Part shown: positions 1-8,088 of the stretch, piece by piece
Layout of the letters: every line of letters starts with the position of its first letter
How positions within the stretch are numbered: position 1 is the stretch's first letter
NCBI GenBank assembly: GCA_900114885.1
Contig: FOUN01000020.1
Coordinates: 1 to 49,130 of the forward strand
Reading direction: 5' to 3'
DNA length: 49,130 bases
DNA from: Psychrobacillus psychrodurans
GTDB taxonomy: Bacteria > Bacillota > Bacilli > Bacillales_A > Planococcaceae
Made by a program: the position numbers and the translations under genes
The notes under the pieces: model-generated
Database searches by the model: none
What the model saw: only the letters and a program-made list of their open reading frames with translations
Told to the model about the DNA's origin: nothing

Positions 1-96
1 TGTTTCTCGACAATTCAAGTATAAAAGATTTGGAAGATGTTGTGCATTTTTTATGCTCTTAATTGTTTTAAGACCCCAACATTTATTGTAGAGCCT

Positions 97-144
97 AAAA
101 AAAAGAGTAAGACGAAACGCCCCGTAGGACGCTCATCTTACTCT
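97..144 (-). terminator. Terminator of the polysaccharide operon
   Basis: On the minus strand the stem GAGTAAGAT (143-135) pairs with GTCTTACTC (113-105), and the transcript then runs into eight T residues (104-97). The stem includes the stop codon of the LCP gene (140-138). It would end the transcript that starts upstream of tagO about 17 kb away. The stretch 1-96 shows nothing I can assign. Confidence 0.8.
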
Positions 145-1175
145 CCCAATGTTAAATTATTTACATTCTTCGTTTTATTTAGGTCACTTTGAGCATTTTG
201 TCCAAAGTCATCTAGATTCAACTTCAGTTGCTGTTGAATTTCTTCAATAGATTCCTCTTCAGGTATGAAGTAATAGATCCCTCTAATTGTTGCATCATCT
301 CCAGAGATTTGTAGCTGTTCAATTGGAGAAGATTTTAAGTTCTGATACATTTTTATCAGTCCTAAATATTCAGAGGTAGGTATATTTGTTTTCACATTAT
401 TTCCGACATCAGCAATCATATCATCGATTTTGGTAATATTACTTAGGCTTGTGCCTTTATTGATGATTTCTTGAATCACGTCTTTTTGACGTAAGTTACG
501 CCCCATATCGCCTTGAGGATCCGTTTTACGCATACGTACATAAGCAAGCGCTTCGTTTCCATTTAAATCCATTGTTCCTTCAGTGAACGTCTTCCATTTT
601 AAACTGTCTGTTAACTGAGCTTTAAATGTAAATGGTACATCTACTTCAATACCGCCAACCGTATCAACAATATCCTCGAATCCCTGGAAGTCAGTAGAAA
701 CGTAATAGTCTATTTTTAAATCTAATAATTCTTCTACAGCATTGATCGTGTAGTTAATACCACCGTTTGCGTAAGAGTGATTTATTTTGTCTTCATATCC
801 TAGATCAGGTATATATACTTTTGAATCTCGGGGTATACTAACCATTGAGATTTTTTCTGTTTTAGGATTGATGGTCGCTACAATAATAACGTCGGATCTA
901 CCGTAAGTAGCGCCTTCTTGGTTTTCAATACCAGCAAGTAAAAATGTGAAAGCTGAATCTTCCGCTATCGCACTTTCAAACTTACTTTTTGTTTCCTCTA
1001 CTTTATCTCGTTCAAGTGGTTCATACATATTTGCTGTAGCATTTTTTGTCTGTAAAGATAGGTTAGTAGCAAAAACTATCACACCAGACAATAAAAGCAT
1101 CGAAATAACTAGAACTGTATATAAAATTTTTCTTCTCGTCTTCTTTTTTCGTTTTGTGTGACGTGAAGTAGCCAT
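138..1175 (-). CDS. LCP (LytR-CpsA-Psr) family polymer-peptidoglycan ligase, TagU-like
   Basis: LCP proteins move a lipid-linked glycopolymer from undecaprenyl pyrophosphate onto the C6 hydroxyl of muramic acid on the outer face of the membrane. The 345-residue protein has a basic cytoplasmic tail (residues 1-16), one membrane anchor (about 17-37) and an extracellular LCP domain (about 75-250). Visible family motifs are GRSDVI (R93, D95), SIPRDS (R116, D117), the KINHSYANGG block and VRMR followed by GRNLRQ, which hold the pyrophosphate-binding arginines. It is the last gene of the minus-strand operon, 80 bp after a glycosyltransferase, with a strong terminator overlapping its stop, so it is the natural attachment step for the polymer made upstream. 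The gap holds TTGACA and TATAAT hexamers at unsuitable spacing, so an internal promoter is possible but weak. A second LCP gene lies at 28106-29011. The substrate is inferred from context only. Confidence 0.93.
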   Translation of the reverse strand: MATSRHTKRKKKTRRKILYTVLVISMLLLSGVIVFATNLSLQTKNATANMYEPLERDKVEETKSKFESAIAEDSAFTFLLAGIENQEGATYGRSDVIIVATINPKTEKISMVSIPRDSKVYIPDLGYEDKINHSYANGGINYTINAVEELLDLKIDYYVSTDFQGFEDIVDTVGGIEVDVPFTFKAQLTDSLKWKTFTEGTMDLNGNEALAYVRMRKTDPQGDMGRNLRQKDVIQEIINKGTSLSNITKIDDMIADVGNNVKTNIPTSEYLGLIKMYQNLKSSPIEQLQISGDDATIRGIYYFIPEEESIEEIQQQLKLNLDDFGQNAQSDLNKTKNVNNLTLGE

Positions 1176-1255
1176 AATTCTTCCCTACTTTACTGTTAAA
1201 ATATAATCTAACCAATTATACAAAAATTTTTGTCAAATGTATATCGAAAATACAC

Positions 1256-2476
1256 TTACTTCTTCGTAAGGTTAGACAACAGGTCTTTGACAATGGATAC
1301 CCAACTGTATTCATTCAATGCCAATTTCCGACCACATTCTTTCATTTCTGAACGAACTGTCTCATCCATTTCTACAAATGAAAACATTGTATCTACTATA
1401 GAATCGACATTTTCTGGCTTAGCAACAAGTCCAATATTATTTTTTGTCACGATTTCTGCACTTTCCCCTTTACCGCAATATAATACAGGAACCCCTGATG
1501 AAGCCGCAGGGAAAATTTTAGATGGACGTGCTCCTTCAAATAACTGTATATCACGCAATGGGACGATACTTACATCCGTGACAGAAAATAATTTAGGCAT
1601 TTCTGTCAAAGGTAAATGTCCTAAAAAAGCTATGTTAGTAAGGCCTAATTCTTCCGCTAATTGATGTAGCTTTTCTTCTTCGGGACCTGCCCCAGCAATT
1701 AAGAAAAAGGCATTTGGTACCATTTCTTGCATATTCTTTGCTGCATAGAAAATATACTCTAGACCTTGCGCATATCCTAGATTACCACCATAAGAAAAGA
1801 CAAACTTGTTTTGTAGATTAAACTTTTCTACATATTCAGCATCTTTTTCTCGTGGTTGGAAGAAATTCGTATTTACTCCATTGGGAAGTACAAACACTTT
1901 ATCTTCTGGCTGGGAGTGGTTAATGATATATGAACGAATACCGTCTGTTGCAGTAGCTATTTTCCATGAATGTTTATATAAAAATGACTCTAGAATTTCT
2001 GCAAGCTTTATGAAAAACTTATTTTTTACAAGTCCTAATTTCACTGCGGACTCTGGCCAAACATCGGCAACGTTAAAGACAAACTTTGCTCCTTTTAGTT
2101 TCGCACTTATCAAGCCCGTTAGTCCTAGAAATATTGGTGGTGAGTTAACTATAATAACATCTACTTTTCCAGATTTCAATAATCCATAAAATGAACTGAA
2201 TGTAAATGAAAAATACGAGACTAAACGTTTATAAAAAGTCCCTTTTTTGGAAGGATATATCCAAGTACGATGGACAGGAATTCCATCCCACTTTTCAAAC
2301 TCATATTTTTTCCCTTTATACTCCTCTGGAATAATTCCGTGAGGATGATGAGGAAAAGCCGTAACCACTTGAATATCATGGCCTTGAGCTAAAAGTTCCT
2401 TACTTACCTCATATACCCGAATTTGCGGGGCACCCGTTTCAGGTGGGAAATGTTGACACAAATATACAATACGCAT
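1256..2476 (-). CDS. Family 4 glycosyltransferase, WbuB-like
   Basis: This is a GT-B fold retaining glycosyltransferase of 406 residues, the usual length for the WbuB-type branch that adds an amino sugar to a lipid-linked acceptor. The N-terminal acceptor domain opens with MRIVYLCQHFPPETGAPQIR, which is typical of this branch. The C-terminal donor domain has the nucleotide-sugar loop EGARPSKIFPAASSGVPV (about residues 324-341). It sits 13 bp after galU and 80 bp before the LCP gene, in the middle of the polymer operon, so it should build the repeat unit on the cytoplasmic face. One of three glycosyltransferases here; which linkage it forms cannot be read from sequence. The start has a GGTGA ribosome site 6-7 bp upstream. 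Confidence 0.9.
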   Translation of the reverse strand: MRIVYLCQHFPPETGAPQIRVYEVSKELLAQGHDIQVVTAFPHHPHGIIPEEYKGKKYEFEKWDGIPVHRTWIYPSKKGTFYKRLVSYFSFTFSSFYGLLKSGKVDVIIVNSPPIFLGLTGLISAKLKGAKFVFNVADVWPESAVKLGLVKNKFFIKLAEILESFLYKHSWKIATATDGIRSYIINHSQPEDKVFVLPNGVNTNFFQPREKDAEYVEKFNLQNKFVFSYGGNLGYAQGLEYIFYAAKNMQEMVPNAFFLIAGAGPEEEKLHQLAEELGLTNIAFLGHLPLTEMPKLFSVTDVSIVPLRDIQLFEGARPSKIFPAASSGVPVLYCGKGESAEIVTKNNIGLVAKPENVDSIVDTMFSFVEMDETVRSEMKECGRKLALNEYSWVSIVKDLLSNLTKK

Positions 2477-2489
2477 TTAAATCACCGCT

Positions 2490-3353
2490 TTAATCTTTCA
2501 ATTTATTCTTTAAATAGGCTATTAATGGCTCTTTTAAATCGTCACGTTTTAATGCAAAGTCAAATGTCGCTTGTAAAAAACCTAATTTATCACCTACATC
2601 ATAACGTTTACCTTCAAACATATAAGAGTAGATAGATTCTTTAGCCAACAAGGAATCAATGGCATCCGTTAATTGGATTTCTCCTTTTGCATCTGGTTGG
2701 ACTTTTTCCAGTTCTTCAAATATACCAGGTGTCAAAATATAACGACCAACAATTGCTTGGTTGGATGGAGCATCCTGAATAGCAGGCTTTTCCACTAATC
2801 TTTTTACTGTATATAAATTATTATCTACTTCGCTATAGTCAACTATACCGTATTTATTTACATCTTCGGTCGGTACTTCATTAACACCTAAAATACTACT
2901 TTGAGTTGACTCATACATATTAATCATTTGTTTTAATGCAGGTACTTCTGCGTCTATAATATCATCGGGTAACAAAACAGCAAAAGGTTCGTTGCCAATA
3001 AATTTTTTCGTACAAAGAATTGCATGACCTAAACCAAGAGGCTCCTTCTGACGCATATAATGTATGTCCACCAGATTAGAAATGTTCTCCACTGTTTCTA
3101 ACAACTCAGTTTTTCCAGTTTTCTTTAATAGTAGTTCTAATTCGATGGATTTATCGAAATGATCTTCCATCGATTTTTTATTGCGCCCAGTTACAATAAT
3201 AATATCTTCTATTCCAGAAGCAATTGCCTCTTCAATAATGTATTGTAAGTTTGGTTTATCTACAATTGGCAGCATTTCTTTAGGTAATGCTTTCGTTGCA
3301 GGTAGAAAACGAGTCCCAAACCCTGCCGCAGGAATAACAGCCTTCTTAATCAT
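2490..3353 (-). CDS. galU: UTP-glucose-1-phosphate uridylyltransferase
   Basis: It makes UDP-glucose from UTP and glucose-1-phosphate. The nucleotidyltransferase signature GFGTRFLPATKALPKEMLP lies at the N-terminus, followed by the VLLPDDII metal-binding region and VEKP; the length of 287 residues is normal for GalU. I place the start at the ATG at 3353 because AAGGTG (3366-3361) is 7 bp upstream; the in-frame TTG at 3359 is only 1 bp from that site. It lies 27 bp after one glycosyltransferase and 13 bp before another. Its place in the operon suggests that glucose is one sugar of the polymer, although UDP-glucose also feeds glucolipid and lipoteichoic acid synthesis. Confidence 0.95.
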   Translation of the reverse strand: MIKKAVIPAAGFGTRFLPATKALPKEMLPIVDKPNLQYIIEEAIASGIEDIIIVTGRNKKSMEDHFDKSIELELLLKKTGKTELLETVENISNLVDIHYMRQKEPLGLGHAILCTKKFIGNEPFAVLLPDDIIDAEVPALKQMINMYESTQSSILGVNEVPTEDVNKYGIVDYSEVDNNLYTVKRLVEKPAIQDAPSNQAIVGRYILTPGIFEELEKVQPDAKGEIQLTDAIDSLLAKESIYSYMFEGKRYDVGDKLGFLQATFDFALKRDDLKEPLIAYLKNKLKD

Positions 3354-3380
3354 ATCCAATCACCTTTCTCTTTCTAACGA

Positions 3381-4448
3381 TTATAGATACTTTTTATATA
3401 ACTCTAACATGTAATGTGCGTTATCAATCCAACTATAGTGCTCTGCTACATGTGATACTCCAGCTTGTCCCATAGATTCTCTTAAGTCACTACTTTTAGC
3501 AAGTTTTTTGAATGCACTCGCTAATTGTTCCGGACTTTCTTTATCTGTTACAATGCCAGTTACACCGTCTACCACTACTTCTGGAAGACCGCCTACATTA
3601 GATACGACTACCGGAACACCACAGGCCATTCCTTCTACTGCTGCCACTCCAAAGCTTTCACTATTTTCTGTAGATGGAACCGCGAAAATAGACATCTTAC
3701 GGATAACATTAGGGACCTCAGTATTCGGTACTTTTCCAGTAAAGGTTGTAACTGCATCAATACCTAAATCCTTAGTTAGTTGCTCATATTCTGCTCTTTG
3801 TGGGCCATCACCTGTAATAAGGAGTTCAGAGTTTGGAAATTCTTTATAAAATAATGCAAAGCCCTTCACTAAATCAGCTATCCCGTATTTATCTTCTAAC
3901 GCTTTTACAGTTCCAATAATAATTTTGTCACTTGTTTGTTCTTTAGCTGCTTCCGGATAAAAAATATTAATATCTACACCAAAAGGAGTTACTTCTACAA
4001 AACGATTCGTATATAAATTTGTTTCTTTAGCCATCACATGACTTGTAGAGAAAATAGCAGTAGCTTTACTTAACGTGAACTCTATCAATTTTTTATTAAG
4101 TTTACTCTTTTTAGGAAAATCAAAAATATCTTTTCCCCATACCGAAACAAAATACTTTTTATAATTGACCATCGCCCCTAACAACCCGTAGCTAGAAACA
4201 AAATGCGAATGAAGCACATCTGGTTGCCATTCTTTCAACATTTTTTTCAATGCCGGAGCTGCCGCTAAATAAGAAGCTTTGCCAGGTAATGACTTTGGCA
4301 ATACAATAGTCGGAACCAGCTTTGCGTTGTCCTCTGAGTAATGATCTTTAAACGTGTACACTTTCACATCGATTCCTTGAGATTGGTAGAATAACGCCCA
4401 TTTTTGTGTATGAATCGATCTGCTTGGTGCTAATAACGCAATTTTCAT
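3381..4448 (-). CDS. Family 4 glycosyltransferase
   Basis: This is a retaining GT-B glycosyltransferase of 355 residues. The N-terminal half carries the acceptor Rossmann domain (MKIALLAPSRSIHTQKWALF). The C-terminal half has the GT4 signature ESFGVAAVEGMACGVPVVVS followed by GGLPEVV, with the E-x7-E pair that contacts the donor nucleotide. The start codon is preceded by AGGAGGT 5 bp upstream and overlaps the end of the previous gene by 4 bp, so the two are translationally coupled. No signal peptide or membrane segment; a membrane-associated cytoplasmic role in repeat-unit assembly is expected. The specific sugar is unknown; glucose or a diacetamido-uronic acid would fit the context. Confidence 0.92.
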   Translation of the reverse strand: MKIALLAPSRSIHTQKWALFYQSQGIDVKVYTFKDHYSEDNAKLVPTIVLPKSLPGKASYLAAAPALKKMLKEWQPDVLHSHFVSSYGLLGAMVNYKKYFVSVWGKDIFDFPKKSKLNKKLIEFTLSKATAIFSTSHVMAKETNLYTNRFVEVTPFGVDINIFYPEAAKEQTSDKIIIGTVKALEDKYGIADLVKGFALFYKEFPNSELLITGDGPQRAEYEQLTKDLGIDAVTTFTGKVPNTEVPNVIRKMSIFAVPSTENSESFGVAAVEGMACGVPVVVSNVGGLPEVVVDGVTGIVTDKESPEQLASAFKKLAKSSDLRESMGQAGVSHVAEHYSWIDNAHYMLELYKKYL

Positions 4449-5560
4449 TGGTTACCTCCTATTAGTGCATGCGCCGCTTGTTCGGCACGTTCATTCCATG
4501 CATGCTTTTGTAAGAAAGTTTGCTGTATATTTTGTTTGTATTCAGCAAACTTTGGTTGTATCGCTTGCATTCCTTCTACAAGACTCCCGGCATCATCGCC
4601 TGTTAGAACCCCGTAAGGTCCTGATCCAATGAAGTCCTCTTGTGCAGAACAATTGGTAGCAATGATTGGTAGGCCTGCTGTTAAATATTCAACTAGCTTA
4701 ATTGGCACTGCAAAGTCATTGTATACAGAACGTTTTCGAGGAATAAATGCAAAATCTACTTCTTCGTATAGTTTTTGTAGTTCTGTCCCGCTGACATGTT
4801 TCACTTCAATATACGATTTGTTTAGCTTTTCCTTTTCTAAACTAGTTAAGTCGTTATATTCATCTTCGCGACAAACAATCACTAAATTTCCTAAAACATC
4901 GTCTTTGTTTAACAAAGCATAAGCATCTACCAGTGTAGGCAGTCCATAATCATCATTATTAATACCACCTACATAGATACCTTTGAACGGCTTTTTAATG
5001 TTGTCTGAATTAGTTTTAATATCTGCAAAACGTCCACCTGGTGGAAGAGCCATTTTGGAAGCATTTATATTCACGTATTTTCCCATAGCATCACTCGGTA
5101 AGAAAACAGTATGAACGTATTTCCCGTAAAATTTTTCTTCCATTTTATAAATAGATTGCATGATGAATTTTTTTATACCTCTTAAAGAATATAATTCATC
5201 AAACTTCCAGTATACATCTCTGTAAAATACTCCAGTCGGAACTTCATGTTTCTTAAGCATCTGAAATACTTGTTTATCTATTTTCCAATCTTTCGGAATA
5301 TGTCCAGCATCCGTAAGCCATAACGGAATCGTTTGATTTTCTGAATAACAAAACAATGTGTGCTCTAGTTTTTTATCCTGTAAGAATTTATTCCAAAGTA
5401 GACGACGTTCATTTGTACTACCAGAAATAACGACTAATTCAACACCATGCTTTTGCGCATAAGCTTCAAATGCTTTTATCATTTCTACAGGACGAATAGC
5501 AGATCCACTTTTGGGATTCGTTGCTATCGTAAATGGATAATATATAAGAATATTTTTCAT
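4445..5560 (-). CDS. Glycosyltransferase (GT-B, divergent)
   Basis: This 371-residue protein is a divergent GT-B glycosyltransferase. The C-terminal donor site is recognisable: FIPRKRSVYNDFAVPIKLVE and then YLTAGLPIIATNCSA, as in several capsule and teichuronic-type clusters. The N-terminal half (MKNILIYYPFTIATNPKSGS) is less conserved. It overlaps the genes on both sides by 4 bp, so it is made in a coupled set with the polymerase and the next glycosyltransferase. A ribosome site AAGGTG lies inside the polymerase 3' end. It is the third transferase of the operon. The sugar and linkage cannot be assigned. Confidence 0.8.
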   Translation of the reverse strand: MKNILIYYPFTIATNPKSGSAIRPVEMIKAFEAYAQKHGVELVVISGSTNERRLLWNKFLQDKKLEHTLFCYSENQTIPLWLTDAGHIPKDWKIDKQVFQMLKKHEVPTGVFYRDVYWKFDELYSLRGIKKFIMQSIYKMEEKFYGKYVHTVFLPSDAMGKYVNINASKMALPPGGRFADIKTNSDNIKKPFKGIYVGGINNDDYGLPTLVDAYALLNKDDVLGNLVIVCREDEYNDLTSLEKEKLNKSYIEVKHVSGTELQKLYEEVDFAFIPRKRSVYNDFAVPIKLVEYLTAGLPIIATNCSAQEDFIGSGPYGVLTGDDAGSLVEGMQAIQPKFAEYKQNIQQTFLQKHAWNERAEQAAHALIGGNQ

Positions 5561-6948
5561 GCTTTCACCTTTTTCCTCTTCACCTTACTCATAAGGAATG
5601 TCCAAATAACGTGAAAATACTGCTCTAATATAAATAATCCGGCAAGAACGACTGTCATCATTATCCAAATTGGATTGAAGAAAAAGTCTGCTGCTCCACC
5701 AACAAGTGTTCTTGGGATATTAATGGTAAAGTAAACTGTTAAAGCAATAACGACTGGAGTTTTTGGTAGTCTTAAGAAAGCGATATATAACAACTGGACA
5801 ACAGCAGCCACATAAATAATACAAACTATAACTCCAACATATCCAAATGATCCAAAAGCTTCCCCAATGAAAATCGTATTTAATACGCCGCCTGTCCCTT
5901 TATCTACATTTTCAGGGAACACATTTTCCATGACCATTCTTGCTGTACGCACCTGTTCAATATCGAATATACCAGCGATAAACGAAGGTAATCCTTTCAT
6001 CTCCAGTAAAGCGATAGAATGCGAGTACGTATCTAAATGTAAAAAGAAAGGAGATATTTGCGCTAGAATAATTCTTCCAATTGGACCAGAATTATAGGAC
6101 AAAAAGCTCTCCACTTCTGTTACTCCTTGGATAGCTACATACATGATTACTAATAATACTGTCCCTGAAATAACAAAGGCACTGATTTTCTTCCAATTTA
6201 ACTTTAGTGTTTGTGTGAATACACCTGCTAACAACAACATGATGACATAAAAGAAAACGGGTGATTTTGCCAAATCGTATGTAGTTATTACTAAAGATGA
6301 CATAAACAACAAAAAGAATACGATCTTCCAATATAATGCTCTAGATTGTGTTGTATATATAAAAGCAATTATTGAAAGAACCGGAGTTAAGGCGATTGCA
6401 AATATATTTCGTATATATACATCAATTCCACTAATTCCTCGTGACGCATCAATACGCATCTTCGCCAGTTCCGATGTATTTCCTTTTAACAATTCAAATA
6501 AAGGTACAGTAGAGGTCTTCAGCATTGTATAAGCTACTGCTAGCACAGATATAGCAGTAAGTGCACCAAAGGCTAATCTAAACAAGCGTCTATTCTTATC
6601 TACACTTGTACGAACGGGTTCGTGTAGGTAGCGGTCAAACTCTATTTCCGAATTAAAACCTAATATTCTTCCTACAACCAATTGCGTTAGTGGGAATAAA
6701 ATCATTAATAACGTCAACAAAATAAATCCAATGATTCGATACTCCTCATGGTCCATTCGTTTAATCATATAATAATCATCAATCCCTAATGCTATCAATA
6801 ATCCGCCAATATAACTGGAGATAAGGAAAGAATAATAATATATTATGGTAATCATATTTGGCTTTACAAGAGAAAGGCTTCCAGAGACCTTTTTAAAAAG
6901 GTATGTGGAAGCCACCACAGTAAAGAGCCATATGCTAAAAATTAACAA
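5557..6948 (-). CDS. Oligosaccharide repeat-unit polymerase (Wzy-like)
   Basis: A 463-residue integral membrane protein with about 10-12 hydrophobic helices and a long extracytoplasmic loop (about residues 275-370), the topology of Wzy-type O-antigen and capsule polymerases. It would join flipped lipid-linked repeat units outside the membrane. Wzy proteins share little sequence, so the call rests on topology, length and position between transferases and the 2-epimerase, with Wzx and Wzz-like genes in the same operon. Translation starts at a TTG (6948-6946): an AGGTG lies about 6 bp upstream and there is no in-frame ATG until residue 32. A 75-bp untranslated gap separates it from the 2-epimerase. 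The last residues are strongly basic (KVKRKKVKA), as expected for a cytoplasmic tail. Confidence 0.8.
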   Translation of the reverse strand: MLIFSIWLFTVVASTYLFKKVSGSLSLVKPNMITIIYYYSFLISSYIGGLLIALGIDDYYMIKRMDHEEYRIIGFILLTLLMILFPLTQLVVGRILGFNSEIEFDRYLHEPVRTSVDKNRRLFRLAFGALTAISVLAVAYTMLKTSTVPLFELLKGNTSELAKMRIDASRGISGIDVYIRNIFAIALTPVLSIIAFIYTTQSRALYWKIVFFLLFMSSLVITTYDLAKSPVFFYVIMLLLAGVFTQTLKLNWKKISAFVISGTVLLVIMYVAIQGVTEVESFLSYNSGPIGRIILAQISPFFLHLDTYSHSIALLEMKGLPSFIAGIFDIEQVRTARMVMENVFPENVDKGTGGVLNTIFIGEAFGSFGYVGVIVCIIYVAAVVQLLYIAFLRLPKTPVVIALTVYFTINIPRTLVGGAADFFFNPIWIMMTVVLAGLFILEQYFHVIWTFLMSKVKRKKVKA

Positions 6949-7023
6949 TGCTCACACCTACTTTATATTCATCAATAACGCCCAGATTTGATCTGTGGGT
7001 TTTGCTAGATTATATCAAAAAAA

Positions 7024-8088
7024 TTAAGCTAAATATTCCTTCAGTAACGCTAACACTTTTTCGGATGTTTTTCCATCTCCAAATACAGGTGTATAAGAAG
7101 GTGTTACTTTTTTGTTTACAGCAGCTACTATTTTGTCCGTGTCTGTACCAGTTAGAATATTTGCATCTTCTATTAATGTTTCTACCCATTCAGTTTGATC
7201 ACGAACTGTTACACATGGGACTTCTGCGAAATATGCTTCTTTTTGAACGCCACCAGAATCTGTAACGATTTTTTTCGCATTAGTTTCTAACGAAAGCATA
7301 TCCAGGTAACCAACTGGTTCGATAACATGTAAGTTTGGAATTTGGTCTAATTTAAATCCATAATCCTCTAACTTATGCTTCGTACGTGGATGAATTGGCC
7401 ATACCTTTTTATCTGGGATTTGACTAAATGCATCTAATATAGATTTCATACGATCTACATCATCCGTGTTTTCTGCACGATGGATCGTGATTAATAAATA
7501 ATCTTTTGCAGTTAGGTTTTCACGCTCTAAAATAGTCGTTGATGATGCTGCTAATTCTTTATTATACAATACTGCATCATACATTACGTCTCCTACATTA
7601 TAAACGCCTTCGGATATATGTTCGTTTGTTAAATTTTGTATTGCTGTATCAGTTGGACATAGAAGTAATGTAGAAATATGATCTGTTAGTATGCGGTTTA
7701 CTTCTTCTGGCATTTTCTTGTTAAAACTACGTAGCCCCGCTTCTATATGTACAATAGGTACATGAAGCTTTGCAGCTGCAAGTGCACCGGCAAGTGTTGA
7801 GTTAGTATCTCCATATACAAGTACAAAATCCGGAGTTTCAGTTAAAATTATTTCTTCAATTTTAGCTAACATTTCTCCAGTTTGTTTCCCGTGGTTTCCA
7901 GAACCAATACCTAAATGATAATCTGGTTTTGGAATATTTAATTCTTCAAAAAAGATGTCGGACATATTTGCATCATAATGCTGTCCAGTATGAACTATTA
8001 GTTCTGTTACTTCTTCACGGATGACACGTGATACTGCAGCAGCTTTTATAAATTGGGGTCTTGCTCCTAAAATTGTAAGAACTTTCAT
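7024..8088 (-). CDS. wbpI: Non-hydrolysing UDP-sugar 2-epimerase, WbpI-like
   Basis: The family inverts C2 of UDP-GlcNAc-type sugars. At 354 residues it is as short as Pseudomonas aeruginosa WbpI, shorter than typical MnaA/WecB (370-390). The N-terminal GARPQF motif (residues 8-13), the HTGQHYDANMS block, HIEAGLRSFN, MPEEVNRILTD, the HRAENTDD block and DSGGVQKEAYF match what I remember of WbpI closely, including the ending. With WbpA, WbpB, WbpE and WbpD-like enzymes in the same operon, the best substrate is UDP-2,3-diacetamido-2,3-dideoxy-glucuronic acid, giving the mannuronic epimer. The alternative is plain UDP-GlcNAc to UDP-ManNAc. It overlaps the stop of the amidotransferase gene by 4 bp, and its ribosome site AAGGAG lies inside that gene. 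Confidence 0.85.
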   Translation of the reverse strand: MKVLTILGARPQFIKAAAVSRVIREEVTELIVHTGQHYDANMSDIFFEELNIPKPDYHLGIGSGNHGKQTGEMLAKIEEIILTETPDFVLVYGDTNSTLAGALAAAKLHVPIVHIEAGLRSFNKKMPEEVNRILTDHISTLLLCPTDTAIQNLTNEHISEGVYNVGDVMYDAVLYNKELAASSTTILERENLTAKDYLLITIHRAENTDDVDRMKSILDAFSQIPDKKVWPIHPRTKHKLEDYGFKLDQIPNLHVIEPVGYLDMLSLETNAKKIVTDSGGVQKEAYFAEVPCVTVRDQTEWVETLIEDANILTGTDTDKIVAAVNKKVTPSYTPVFGDGKTSEKVLALLKEYLA